This document shows, piece after piece, positions 8,946 through 17,478 of a stretch of DNA of 64,000 nt. Origin of the DNA: Medakamo hakoo. Lineage: Eukaryota; Chlorophyta; Trebouxiophyceae; Coccomyxaceae. Under the pieces are notes generated by a model. The model ran no database searches and had not been told where the DNA came from. It saw only the letters and a list, made by a program, of their open reading frames with translations. Made by a program: the position numbers and the translations under genes. Within the stretch, counting starts at the first letter, position 1. Each line of letters opens with the position of its first letter. The stretch spans positions 434,001 through 498,000 of the forward strand of contig CP089460.1 of assembly GCA_026636295.1 (NCBI GenBank). The letters run 5' to 3'.

Positions 8946-11900
8946 CTACAGCCCGCTCGTCAACCACGGCCCCCCTCTCTCCCGCAGCACAAACACCCTG
9001 TCCCCCCTCTCCAACCGCTCGCCCGCCGGCGGGTTCGTCACCACGTACGCCAGGCGCCACGTCGGGTTCTCGCTCTTGCGCCGGTACAGGCCCAGCGGGA
9101 CGAGCTGGCGGCGCGTGGCCAGCCGCGCAAAGAGCTCGCCGTACGTCGCGCCGACGAGGTCGGGCGGGACGTCGACCTGGCGCAGGGAGGCGCCGCCGGG
9201 GCGGCCGTCGTCGCCGGCCAGCTCGGCCAGCAGGCCCGCCAGCCGCCCGCCGTCGAAGATGGCGTGGCAGGCGAGCGCGTCCAGGGCCGCGGGCACGGTC
9301 ACGCGGCCCGCGCAGTAGTAGGGGTTGGCCTGCCAGGCCGCCAGCCCCTCCGCCGCCGCCGCCGCTTCCTGGCGTTTGCGGGCCTGCCAGGATTTGCGGG
9401 GCTGGCCGTGCGAGGAGGTGCCCGGGTCGCCCGACGACACGCCCTTAAGCAGGAGGCCGGGCTGCAGGAAGCGCAGCGACGACGTGAAGCACAGCTCGAT
9501 GACGGCGTGCGGCGGGGCCGTGCCGCCGTCTTCGCCCACGCCGTAGCAGGCCAAGAGGCCGTGGGCGTCGGCCAGGACGGCGGTGCGGGACGCGGTCGCC
9601 CGGTCGGCGGCGGGCGGGGGCAGGGCCGGGCCGCCGCCGCCGCCGCCGCCAAACAGGCGGGCCGGCCCGGTCGGCGCGGGCGGCGTCGGCGGCGGCGCGG
9701 CGCCGGGCGCGCCGCCGCCGCCGCCAGCCTGGCCGCCCGGGCGTTGTGGCAACGCTAAAAACACAAGCGCCCGCGCAAAGGCCGCGCGCGCGGCCCGCAA
9801 GCCGGCCGTGTCGGCCGGGTCGCCCGGGACGAAGTGCACGGGGCCGAGCGCTTGCAGGGCCGCCCACTCCTCCGCCGGCGGGCGGACGGGCGCCAGGACC
9901 ACGATGGGCGTGGGCAGCGGGTCGCACGCGCGCAGTTGGGCCGCAAAGGCGGCAAAGGAAGCGGAGGAGCCGGCGATGATGACGTGGCCGGTGAGCGGCG
10001 CGCCGTCGATCAGGGCGGACGAGGTGTGGCCGGCCGGCGCGGGCGGCGGCACCCCCCCCGGCGCAAAGGCGGCGGGGGGCGGGCCGCCGGGCTCGCACCC
10101 GCCGCCCCCGCTCAGCGCCGCAATGGCGGCGCCAGGGCTGCCACCACCCTCACTGCCACCGCTCGCTTCCGCCGCAAAGTACGCGTCGTCGTCCACAAAG
10201 CCGACGGAGCCCTGGCTCTGCGGGCAGGCGGGCGCGGAGGAGGGCAGGGGCGGGGGAGGGGGCGGGGGGAGCAGCGACCGCCCAGCGGCGGGCGCCGGCC
10301 CGCCCCGCCCGCCGCCCTCTTCTTCCTCCTCCCCCTCGGACTCAAAGCCGTCTGAGTCGTCGCCATCGTCCACCGATCCGGCCGTCGCCATGGACGTCAT
10401 CGGGCCGGGACCGAACGCGTAAGGGCTGCTGCCGCCGCGCTCTCCGTCCTCCTCCTCCAGCAGCGCCGACACGTCGCACTCGCCCGGCCCGCCCTCGAAA
10501 TCCACGGACTCCGAGTCGACGGGCATGTCGAGCGGCGGGCAGGCCGGGTCGACGGGCGTCGGAGGAGGAGGTGGGATGGTGGCGGACACGGTCTTCGCGG
10601 CGGCGGCAGCTTTCGCGGCCGGCCCCCCGCCCGGCCGCGACGGCGGCGGCGGCGACGCGCCGGGGGCGTCGCCGCCGCCACTCACGACCACTGGCACGTA
10701 CGGCCGGGCCAGGGCCGCCGCCGCGGCCGCAGCCGACGGCGCGACCACAATGCCCAAGTCCCCGCCCCTCAACAGCCGCCTCCCCGGGTTCAGCACGACC
10801 CGGCCGCGCCGCTCGACGCCGACCAGCAGCATCCCGCTGCTGGCGTGCAGCCAGGCCGCCGCGTCGCAAAACGGCACGCACGCCAGGTCGGCGCCCAGGC
10901 GGGCGGCGTGCACCTTGTGCGCACACCCCGTGATGTAGGCGCGCAGCCAGCGGCGGCCGCCCGCCGTGCGCGCGCGGCGCGCGGCGGCCGCGTCCACTTC
11001 CGACCGCCGCAGTAGGTTGGCGATGAGCGTGGACGCGCCCGGGCACAGCGCGCTCAGCGCGAGCAGGCGGTGGCGTGTCTGTTCGACGGACACGGCCACG
11101 TCCCGGTCGCCGTCCAGGAACGGCCGGACGGCGGACAGCGACGCCGTGGACAGCGTCTGCACGTACAGGGGCACGCGCTTGGTGTAGGACTTGACGGCCC
11201 ACACCTGGAAGAGGACGGACAAGTCTTCCGCCGCGGCGGACGGCGCAAAGCGGTCGGCCAGCAACAGGACGCCCAGCGCGGCTTCCGCGCGCGTACGCTG
11301 CAGGTCCCGCTCGCTCAGGGCCGTGCCCTCCACCAGCGTCAGCCGGCCGTCGTTGAGCTCCTGGAGCGCGCGAAACTCAAAGTCGGGCTTGCCCGTCAGG
11401 ACGACGAGGCGCGTGCCGCGCGGCAGCGCGCCCGACTTGCGCGCGGTCGCGTAAAACTCCGCCAGGAAATCGGAGAAGCCGCGGACGTCGGACAGGCGGG
11501 ACGAGACGAGGACGGCGGGCGACCGGCGGTCGGGCAGGGCGCCCAGCGTCACGCGCCGGGCGGCCAGCTGCTGGTACAGCTGGCCCGACTGGACGGGGAT
11601 GAGGACGACGCCGACGAGGATCATGAGGATGACGGCCGCCTTGCCGGCCGCGGACGCGACGACGACGTCGCCGTACCCGACGGTCGCGAGCGTCGTCGTC
11701 ACAAAGTACAGGGCGTCGTGGAACGGCATCTTTTCGACGAGGTTGACGACCGCCGCGGCCGTGAACAGCAGGGTCGCGACGGACGCGACCAGCTGGAACA
11801 GGCGGACGGACGCGGCCGACGCGAGGAGCGCGCCGGACGAGGCGGCGTGCATCGCGCCCATCTCGCCCGCCAGCACCGACACGCGCAGCACGCGCAGCGC

Positions 11901-12821
11901 GCGCAGCGCCTTGAACCAGCGCAGGTCCAGGGCGCGCGCGGACCGGGCGCCCGCCGCCGCCGCCGCCCGGGCCGCGCCCCGCCCCGCGGCCGCCGCCGGC
12001 TCCGCCGCCCCGCCCGCGACCGAGCGCAGGACCAGTTCCAGCAGGGGCGGGAAGACGGCCAGGAAGTCCAAAACGTTGCCCGGCGCGAGCGCGGTCCGCC
12101 ACCGGTTGCCCGCCTCCGCCCGGGCCAGGCGGACGACGTAGTCCGCGGCGAAGGCCACGCACAGCACCGCGTCCGCGGCCGCCCGGGCCGAGCCGGGCGG
12201 CGGCGGGGAGTACGTCGACCAGACGTACAGGGCGACGAAGGCCAGGGACGCGCCGACGGAGGCGGCCTGGGACGCCGCGCGGCCGGCAGGGGACCGGGCC
12301 GCCGCCCGGAGGCCGGCCCAGACCCGGGCCAGGGCTTCTGGCCACCAGGGCGGGGAATCCTCCTCGTCCGCGGACCGGGTGACGGCGTCCTCGACTTCGC
12401 GCCAGTCACCGGACGAGGGCGGAGGCGGGCGTGGTGGGGTGTTGTTGGGCGCGGGGCGGTCCGCGCCGGCTGCAGCGCCGGCGGCCGCGGCTTCCAGCGC
12501 GCGCCATTCGGACGAGGCGTCTCCCCGCCCACTCGAGCCCGCTGCGTAGGCTGACGGTGGGGGTGGCGCGCAGCGCCGGGCGTGGGCGGGGGCAGGCAAT
12601 GCCGTCGACGGCGGGTGAAAAAGGCCGACTGCGCGCGTGGTCGGTGGCGCCAAGGCCGCCACCGATGCACGGTCAGCACCGCCAGCCACTAGGCTAGCCC
12701 CGTGGCGGGGTGGAGTGGCGGTGCGGGGCGTGCGCGCGCCACTAAGCCGCGCCTTTTGCAGGGTGAGGGCATCGGCCACGCGCGGCAGCGAGCGCCTGGC
12801 CGCCGGCGGGCGGGCAGCCAT
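8946..12821 (-). CDS. BK/Slo-type calcium-activated potassium channel with two RCK domains
   Basis: Single exon, 1291 residues. Membrane segments S1-S6 lie at about 170-410: S4 carries spaced arginines (WFKALRALRVLRVSVL) and the pore loop has the selectivity filter TVGYGD near 380. S6 is followed by RCK1 with SRLSDVRGFSDFLAEFYA and, later, VPLYVQTLS. A long acidic, Gly/Pro-rich linker (about 800-960) precedes RCK2 (GHVIIAGSSASFAAFAAQL to GERLERGDRVFVLRERG). This is the architecture of BK channels: tetrameric K+ channels opened by voltage and cytosolic Ca2+. The start at 12821 begins with an Arg/Ala/Ser-rich, acidic-poor stretch (MAARPPAARRSLPRVADALT) like an organelle presequence. In-frame codons upstream run into the divergent gene and look non-coding. 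No calcium-bowl aspartate run was recognised. Confidence 0.85.
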   Translation of the reverse strand: MAARPPAARRSLPRVADALTLQKARLSGARTPRTATPPRHGASLVAGGADRASVAALAPPTTRAVGLFHPPSTALPAPAHARRCAPPPPSAYAAGSSGRGDASSEWRALEAAAAGAAAGADRPAPNNTPPRPPPPSSGDWREVEDAVTRSADEEDSPPWWPEALARVWAGLRAAARSPAGRAASQAASVGASLAFVALYVWSTYSPPPPGSARAAADAVLCVAFAADYVVRLARAEAGNRWRTALAPGNVLDFLAVFPPLLELVLRSVAGGAAEPAAAAGRGAARAAAAAGARSARALDLRWFKALRALRVLRVSVLAGEMGAMHAASSGALLASAASVRLFQLVASVATLLFTAAAVVNLVEKMPFHDALYFVTTTLATVGYGDVVVASAAGKAAVILMILVGVVLIPVQSGQLYQQLAARRVTLGALPDRRSPAVLVSSRLSDVRGFSDFLAEFYATARKSGALPRGTRLVVLTGKPDFEFRALQELNDGRLTLVEGTALSERDLQRTRAEAALGVLLLADRFAPSAAAEDLSVLFQVWAVKSYTKRVPLYVQTLSTASLSAVRPFLDGDRDVAVSVEQTRHRLLALSALCPGASTLIANLLRRSEVDAAAARRARTAGGRRWLRAYITGCAHKVHAARLGADLACVPFCDAAAWLHASSGMLLVGVERRGRVVLNPGRRLLRGGDLGIVVAPSAAAAAAALARPYVPVVVSGGGDAPGASPPPPSRPGGGPAAKAAAAAKTVSATIPPPPPTPVDPACPPLDMPVDSESVDFEGGPGECDVSALLEEEDGERGGSSPYAFGPGPMTSMATAGSVDDGDDSDGFESEGEEEEEGGGRGGPAPAAGRSLLPPPPPPPLPSSAPACPQSQGSVGFVDDDAYFAAEASGGSEGGGSPGAAIAALSGGGGCEPGGPPPAAFAPGGVPPPAPAGHTSSALIDGAPLTGHVIIAGSSASFAAFAAQLRACDPLPTPIVVLAPVRPPAEEWAALQALGPVHFVPGDPADTAGLRAARAAFARALVFLALPQRPGGQAGGGGGAPGAAPPPTPPAPTGPARLFGGGGGGGPALPPPAADRATASRTAVLADAHGLLACYGVGEDGGTAPPHAVIELCFTSSLRFLQPGLLLKGVSSGDPGTSSHGQPRKSWQARKRQEAAAAAEGLAAWQANPYYCAGRVTVPAALDALACHAIFDGGRLAGLLAELAGDDGRPGGASLRQVDVPPDLVGATYGELFARLATRRQLVPLGLYRRKSENPTWRLAYVVTNPPAGERLERGDRVFVLRERGGPWLTSGL

Positions 12822-13052
12822 GGTCCTGCTGGTCCGGGCGTGGCTTGCCTTTGATGGAGAAGACACAGGACCAGGGGGTGCGGGAAGGGAAGTGCGGATG
12901 GGGGTGATCGCCGTGTGTGAGGGGGGGGCGCCGGGCCCGCGAGCAAGGGGCGCCGGGCCACTGGGCGGTGTGCAGAGGGAAAGTGTGCAGAGGGCGCCCG
13001 TTTGCCGCGCGCAAACGGGCGCGCGAACAGAACGCTCATTTTTTTCCGGAGG

Positions 13053-13070
13053 TCGCGCGCGCGCGCGCGC
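13053..13070. repeat. (GC)n tract in divergent promoter
   Basis: About nine GC units lie 33 bases before the start of the coiled-coil gene, in the 281-base gap shared with the divergent potassium-channel gene. It is a candidate Z-DNA segment. Confidence 0.7.
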
Positions 13071-13102
13071 AAGGCCTTGCACCCGCCGCGTTTCTTGCCG
13101 CC

Positions 13103-15301
13103 ATGGCCGATACCGCCAGCACGCCGCCCCCTCCCCCGCAACCCCCGCTCTTCGCCCGGCGCAACGCCTCATCCGCCAGCCCCTCGCCCAGCAGCGGCGC
13201 GCGCGCGCGGTCTGCGGCCTCGCGCGGCTCCTCGGCGCGGGCGGGCACGGCCGGCACGCCGTCCCCGGGTCGCCCAGGCTGGCGCCTGTCGTCCATGCTG
13301 GGCAAGGTGGGATCGCCGTCCCCGCCGGCGCCGGTGCACCGGGCGCAACTCGGCGCGACGCATGCGGGCACGGCCTCAAAGACAGCTGCCGGCGGGGCGG
13401 GCGCCGGGCCCGCCGCGTCAGCGCCCGCCGTCCTGGACCTGTCGGCAGACGCGCGGGCGACGCCGGAAGGTGTGGGCAAGCCGGCTTCTCCCTCCGTCAT
13501 TCCGGAGACGGCCCAACCCCCTCCGCGGCCGTTGGGCGGGCGCGACGCTGTTCCAGCGGCTGGGACGACGACGACCACCACCCACGGCGGCCCCGCACCC
13601 CGAGCCTTTTTCGCGTCGGCCCGCGACCTGTGCGCGGACGTGGCCAGTGCTGAGGCGAAGAAAGCGGTGGGTGCCGCCGCCGCGCCCGCCGCCGTCGCAC
13701 GCCACCAGCGGCCTCCACCCTCGACCACGACAAACGTGGTGGCCGCGCGCGCGGTCGCGGACGCGACGGCCGCCAAAGCCGCCCTGGCCGCCGTCCAGGC
13801 CGACAAAGCCGCGCTGCTGGATTTCATCGAAGCCTTTCAAAAGGAAAAAGCCGCGGAGATCCGGCGGCTGAGTGACGACTTGGCGACCGCGCGGGCGCGG
13901 CTCAAAGCGGCGGGCGATGCTGCGACAGTCGACGCCTTGAAAGCCGAGCTGCGGGCGGCCCGGGCGGCGGCGGCGGCGGCCGAGGCGCGGGCTGCCGCGG
14001 CTGAGCAACGCGGTGGCGGTGGCAGCGCCCTGCCGGCCTCGCGGCTGGACGCGCTCGCCGCGCGCGTCGCGGCCGCGGAAGCGGCCGTCGCGTCCAAGGC
14101 CGCCGTCGCTGCCCGTGCCGGGCGCCGCCACCCGGGGTGTGCGGCCTGCGCAGCATCCGCTGACGCGACAGACGCGGCGTTGGCCTCCGCTGCCGCCGCG
14201 ACGGCCGAAGCGGCCCTGCTGCGGTCGGCGGCCGCGCGAGGTGGTCGGCGCCGCGCCGCACCAGGCGCCGCCCGCTCCCTCCTGGCAGCGGCGGAAGAAG
14301 TGGCGGCTGAGGGCGGCGCCGACGGCAGCCCGCAACAGCACAGCGCCCGCGGCGAGCGCGCCCGCCTGCGCGCGGCCCTGGAAGCGGCGCGGTCCCAGCG
14401 CGCGGCGGCGGAAGCGGCGCTCGTGGACGCGTTGCGCGACGGCGGGCGCCTGCCTCCGCTGGCTGCCCCGCCGCCGCCGCCGCCGCCGCCGCTGTCCGCG
14501 TATGCGGCCGACTACACGGCGCCCCGGCCGTCCGGGCCCGGCGCGCCCTGGACGGCCTGCCCGCCGCCGTCCACGGCCGTGCCAGGCTTTCGGACCGCGG
14601 CCGCCGCACACACGCCGGGCGGCCTGCTCTTTGACCAGTGGGCGGCCGCGGCGCGGGGCGCGTCCCCGCCCACGCCCGCGCTCTGGGCGGTCAGCGGCCT
14701 GGCTGGTCAGGCCGACGGCGGCCTGGCCGCCGCCTTGGCCGCCGAAAACGAAGCCCTCCGCTCGCAGCTTGCCCAGCGGCACACTGCTCGGGCGGCGCCT
14801 CTCAGCCCGGCGACCGTGCGCAAACGCACCGCCACCCGTGACGCGCCCCGCATTGGGAGGTTGTGCGCCAAGCTGGGGCTGCCCACGCCGGAGTCGGCGG
14901 CCGCCGCGGCGGAGGCGGAGGCGGACAAGGCGGCTGGGTTTGGCGGCCGCTCGGAAGCAACCACCACGCCGCCGCGGCCGAGCCCGGTCGCCGACTCGAC
15001 CGCCACCTCCCCAGGCGGGTGGGGCGCGTCCGTGACGTACGACGTGGAGGAGCAGGCGGAGGAGGAGGGCAGGCCGGCGCTCAGTGGCCTGCTGGCGGGC
15101 GGCAGCGCGTCGCCGCCGCCGCCCCAGCCGCAACCACCAGGCCCGGCGTCCGTGGTTGTGACGGCCGCCGACATCGCCGCCGCGACGGCCGCCCTGACGC
15201 CGACGCCGACGGGGGCGTGGGCGACGGCGCGCAAGCTGTATGATGAGGAGGACGAGGAGGGCACCGTGGACGGGGCGGTGGGGAGTGCGAGCGACTGTTG
15301 A
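13103..15301 (+). CDS. Ala-rich coiled-coil protein, unknown function
   Basis: Single exon, 732 residues, start ATG at 13103 in a good context (GCCGCCATGG). The first 200 residues are Pro/Ser/Ala-rich and disordered. From about 215 a helical stretch with heptads (AALLDFIEAFQKEKAAEIRR, then LSDDLATARARLKAAGD) predicts a coiled coil reaching about residue 330. A second helical zone lies near 420-470, followed by a proline run. A late piece RIGRLCAKLGLPTPESAAAA may be a small conserved motif. The tail is acidic. I recognise no family; such proteins are often cytoskeletal or ciliary, but nothing here proves it. It shares its upstream region with the potassium-channel gene and converges on fibrillin. 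Confidence 0.6.
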   Translation: MADTASTPPPPPQPPLFARRNASSASPSPSSGARARSAASRGSSARAGTAGTPSPGRPGWRLSSMLGKVGSPSPPAPVHRAQLGATHAGTASKTAAGGAGAGPAASAPAVLDLSADARATPEGVGKPASPSVIPETAQPPPRPLGGRDAVPAAGTTTTTTHGGPAPRAFFASARDLCADVASAEAKKAVGAAAAPAAVARHQRPPPSTTTNVVAARAVADATAAKAALAAVQADKAALLDFIEAFQKEKAAEIRRLSDDLATARARLKAAGDAATVDALKAELRAARAAAAAAEARAAAAEQRGGGGSALPASRLDALAARVAAAEAAVASKAAVAARAGRRHPGCAACAASADATDAALASAAAATAEAALLRSAAARGGRRRAAPGAARSLLAAAEEVAAEGGADGSPQQHSARGERARLRAALEAARSQRAAAEAALVDALRDGGRLPPLAAPPPPPPPPLSAYAADYTAPRPSGPGAPWTACPPPSTAVPGFRTAAAAHTPGGLLFDQWAAAARGASPPTPALWAVSGLAGQADGGLAAALAAENEALRSQLAQRHTARAAPLSPATVRKRTATRDAPRIGRLCAKLGLPTPESAAAAAEAEADKAAGFGGRSEATTTPPRPSPVADSTATSPGGWGASVTYDVEEQAEEEGRPALSGLLAGGSASPPPPQPQPPGPASVVVTAADIAAATAALTPTPTGAWATARKLYDEEDEEGTVDGAVGSASDC

Positions 15302-15332
15302 AGGGGGGGGTGAGGCGTTGTCGGAAGACACT

Positions 15333-15380
15333 GACGGGAAACACTGCGCTTTCCTGCAGGAAAGCGCAGTGTTTCCCGTC
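15333..15380. repeat. Perfect 48-base palindrome between two convergent genes
   Basis: Bases 15333-15356 are the exact reverse complement of 15357-15380: two 24-base arms with no spacer, centred on CCTGCAGG. The left edge lies 31 bases after the stop of the coiled-coil gene (15301), and the right edge lies 13 bases from the stop codon of the minus-strand fibrillin gene (15394). It must therefore be in the 3' UTR or termination zone of both genes. The match ends abruptly at both sides. It could be a shared termination or processing hairpin, or the relic of a small foldback element. Confidence 0.9.
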
Positions 15381-15393
15381 GTCCATCCCCACA

Positions 15394-16074
15394 TCAAGCG
15401 TCTAACAACTCTGCCCGGACCTGGACCGCCAACCCGCCCGCCCCCCTGAAAACACGCACATCCCGCCCCGCATACAGCACGGTGACCTCGCCTGCACCCC
15501 TCACTGGGAGTCGCACCGCCCACTCTTTTCCGCCTCCGTCCACCACCCGCCCTGCGCCGTCCGTCTTCCCGCCCGCCCGCGGCCCTGGACCCACTTCCAC
15601 CCGCTCCACGGACACTTTGAGGGTGCGTGGGTCGTCCACGCTCACGGCGCACGTCCCCGCGGCCGTCGACAGCACCCTCCCACCCACCGCTTCCGCCCGG
15701 GACGTCACAGTCCCCGCCGCTGTGTCAATGGCCTGGGACGCCAGGGCCCGCTTCCCAGAGAATGCACGCCAGCCTAGTACACCCGATGTGTGTGCGACAG
15801 CCCAGGGAGATGGATCGAGGACTGGTGCGGACGTCGAAGACGATCCGGCGTCAATCAGCGCCTCCACAGCCGAGGTGATGGTCGCGGACGTCGTCGGAGC
15901 CGACGACTGCAGCGCCGCAAAAAACGCGGCTTCCAGGCGCGGATCGGCTTCATTGGTCTTGTTTTTGGGCGTCAAGCCAAGCCAAGGCAGGCGAACACCT
16001 GATGGAGGCAATGGATGGGTGCGGCGGGCCGGCGGTGGGCCGGCCGGGCCGCGGCTAGGCAGAGCGCGCTGCAT
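15394..16074 (-). CDS. Plastid lipid-associated protein (PAP/fibrillin family)
   Basis: Single exon, 226 residues. A basic N-terminus (MQRALPSRGPAGPPPARR) fits a transit peptide. RLEAAFFAALQ begins the mature part. Near the C-terminus GEVTVLYAGRDVRVFRGAGG, continuing into LAVQVR, matches the fibrillin signature in which a strand is followed by 'LR..RG..G..FV..R'. Fibrillins are lipocalin-like proteins of plastoglobules and thylakoids, tied to lipid storage and photoprotection. The protein is at the short end of the family. It converges on the coiled-coil gene (a perfect palindrome lies in the gap) and is divergent from the metallo-hydrolase-like gene, with only 86 bases between the two starts. 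Confidence 0.65.
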   Translation of the reverse strand: MQRALPSRGPAGPPPARRTHPLPPSGVRLPWLGLTPKNKTNEADPRLEAAFFAALQSSAPTTSATITSAVEALIDAGSSSTSAPVLDPSPWAVAHTSGVLGWRAFSGKRALASQAIDTAAGTVTSRAEAVGGRVLSTAAGTCAVSVDDPRTLKVSVERVEVGPGPRAGGKTDGAGRVVDGGGKEWAVRLPVRGAGEVTVLYAGRDVRVFRGAGGLAVQVRAELLDA

Positions 16075-16160
16075 TCGTTTGACAGACTGAAGAGTGACGC
16101 TGCGTCTTCACTTCTTTTTCCCCGTCCGCAGGGAGATCTCCGCCACACGGACACCCCACC

Positions 16161-17276
16161 ATGCACGCCCAGGCCCTAGCCCACACGCCAGGCCGCCTGC
16201 TGCCGCGTGGCCTCGCCCGTCGCGGCGCCACAGTTGCGCTGCCGCGCCTCTCCAGCGCACCTGCTCGTGCGCCGCTGCACGCCGCAGCCCGCGCTGCACC
16301 CGTCGCTGCCTCCGCGACCGGCCGGTCCATCGCCTACACCTCGCACGAAGGCAATTCCTGGGAGGTCACCTTCCAACCGAGCGGTGCGCTGGTGGGAGGA
16401 GGGGCGGAACAAACGCCGCCGACCGCTCTAGTGCTGGCGCGCGCGCGCGCGCACGCGCACGCCACGCACCGACGTGTCTCACACCTACCAACGCAAAACC
16501 TCTCCTCACACACCACAGGCGCGACCGTCCTCATGGACCCCTGGCTCGTCGGCGACCTGACGTTCTTGGACGCCGCATGGTTGTACCGCGGCCGCAAGCG
16601 CGGCCTGCCCCTGCCCATCGACTTGAAGGCGGTCTGCGAGCGGACGGACGTGATTGTGCTGTCGCAGGCGCTGCCCGACCACGCGCACGCCCCGACGCTC
16701 GCGGCGCTCCCGGACAAGTCCCTGCCCGTCATCTGTTCTCCCGCCGCTGAGGGCGCGGCCCGGGCGGCCGGGTTTACCAACGTCACGCCGCTGCCGCACG
16801 GCGCGTCCACGACGGCGGCCAACGGCCGCCTGCGCGTCACGGCGACCGCGGGCGCGCTCGTCGGCCCGCCCTGGTCCCAGCGCGAAAACGGGTTTGTCAT
16901 CGAGCAGACGGGCGACGGCGCCGCCTCGCCCCCGCTGCGCCTCTACTACGAGCCGCACTGCGATGCGGGGCCGGGCGCGCTGGAGGGCCTGGCCCCCGTC
17001 GACGTCGTCATCACGCCGGCCGTCTCCCAGAAGATCGCCGGGTTTCCGTTGGTGATGGGCGACGAGAACGCGGTGGGGTTGTGCGCGGCCCTGAAGCCTG
17101 CCGCGCTCGTGCCGCTCGTCAACGCGGAGTTTACGCAGGAAGGGCCGTTGGCGGCCGTCATCCAGGAGGTCGGCAAGGGGCCCGTCGATCTCCAGGCGCG
17201 GTTGAAGGGTGCGGGGCTGGGGACGCGGGTCGTGGCGCCGGGCAAGCCCGGGGAAGCGGTGGTCGTGGAGGTGTGA
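16161..17276 (+). CDS. Plastid metallo-beta-lactamase-fold protein with altered metal site
   Basis: Exons 16161-16383 and 16519-17276 (intron of 135 bases, phase 1) give 326 residues. The first 55 residues are a transit-peptide-like Arg/Ala stretch. Then come WEVTFQPSG and, across the join, ATVLMDPWLVGDLTF, the opening strands of the metallo-beta-lactamase fold (UlaG-like). The usual HxHxDH is replaced by VLSQALPDHAHAPTL, which keeps only the DH part. Land-plant chloroplast homologues, as I recall them, show a similar 'SQ..DDH.H'. TATAGALVGPPWSQRENGF is also like the plant family. The catalytic state is uncertain. The intron length is divisible by three and contains no stop, so a naive translation reads straight through it; GT-AG ends and the CA-rich acceptor mark it as an intron. 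Confidence 0.7.
   Translation: MHAQALAHTPGRLLPRGLARRGATVALPRLSSAPARAPLHAAARAAPVAASATGRSIAYTSHEGNSWEVTFQPSGALVGGGAEQTPPTALVLARARAHAHATHRRVSHLPTQNLSSHTTGATVLMDPWLVGDLTFLDAAWLYRGRKRGLPLPIDLKAVCERTDVIVLSQALPDHAHAPTLAALPDKSLPVICSPAAEGAARAAGFTNVTPLPHGASTTAANGRLRVTATAGALVGPPWSQRENGFVIEQTGDGAASPPLRLYYEPHCDAGPGALEGLAPVDVVITPAVSQKIAGFPLVMGDENAVGLCAALKPAALVPLVNAEFTQEGPLAAVIQEVGKGPVDLQARLKGAGLGTRVVAPGKPGEAVVVEV
16436..16460. repeat. (GC)n/(CA) tract inside intron
   Basis: An alternating purine-pyrimidine tract (GCGCGC followed by ACGCGCAC) lies in the intron of the metallo-hydrolase-like gene. Confidence 0.6.
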
Positions 17277-17478
17277 AAGATGCAGAAGAATGCCTGACGA
17301 TCGGCGCGGCGGCGGCGGCGGGCCGACGGGCGGCGGCGGTGGCGGCGGGCCCTGGTTGAAAAGGTCATGGTGAGACGAGGGGTTGAGGTGGACACACAGC
17401 TGCGTTTGTTGCTAGCCGCGGAGGTTTCCCTCGGCGTGCACAGCGCATTTCCCTTCAGCAGGGTCTCTAGTTTCAGCA

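Noticed and set aside
11070-12554. 494-residue plus-strand open frame
   Set aside because: It is antisense to the potassium channel; Arg/Gly/Asp-rich shadow of a conserved gene.
12822-13379. N-terminal extension of the potassium channel by 186 residues
   Set aside because: The frame is open, but the stretch overlaps the divergent coiled-coil gene and has shadow-like composition. The ATG at 12821 gives a sensible start.
13418-15652. 744-residue minus-strand open frame
   Set aside because: It is antisense to the coiled-coil gene and extends over the palindrome. Composition is Arg/Gly-rich without any domain.
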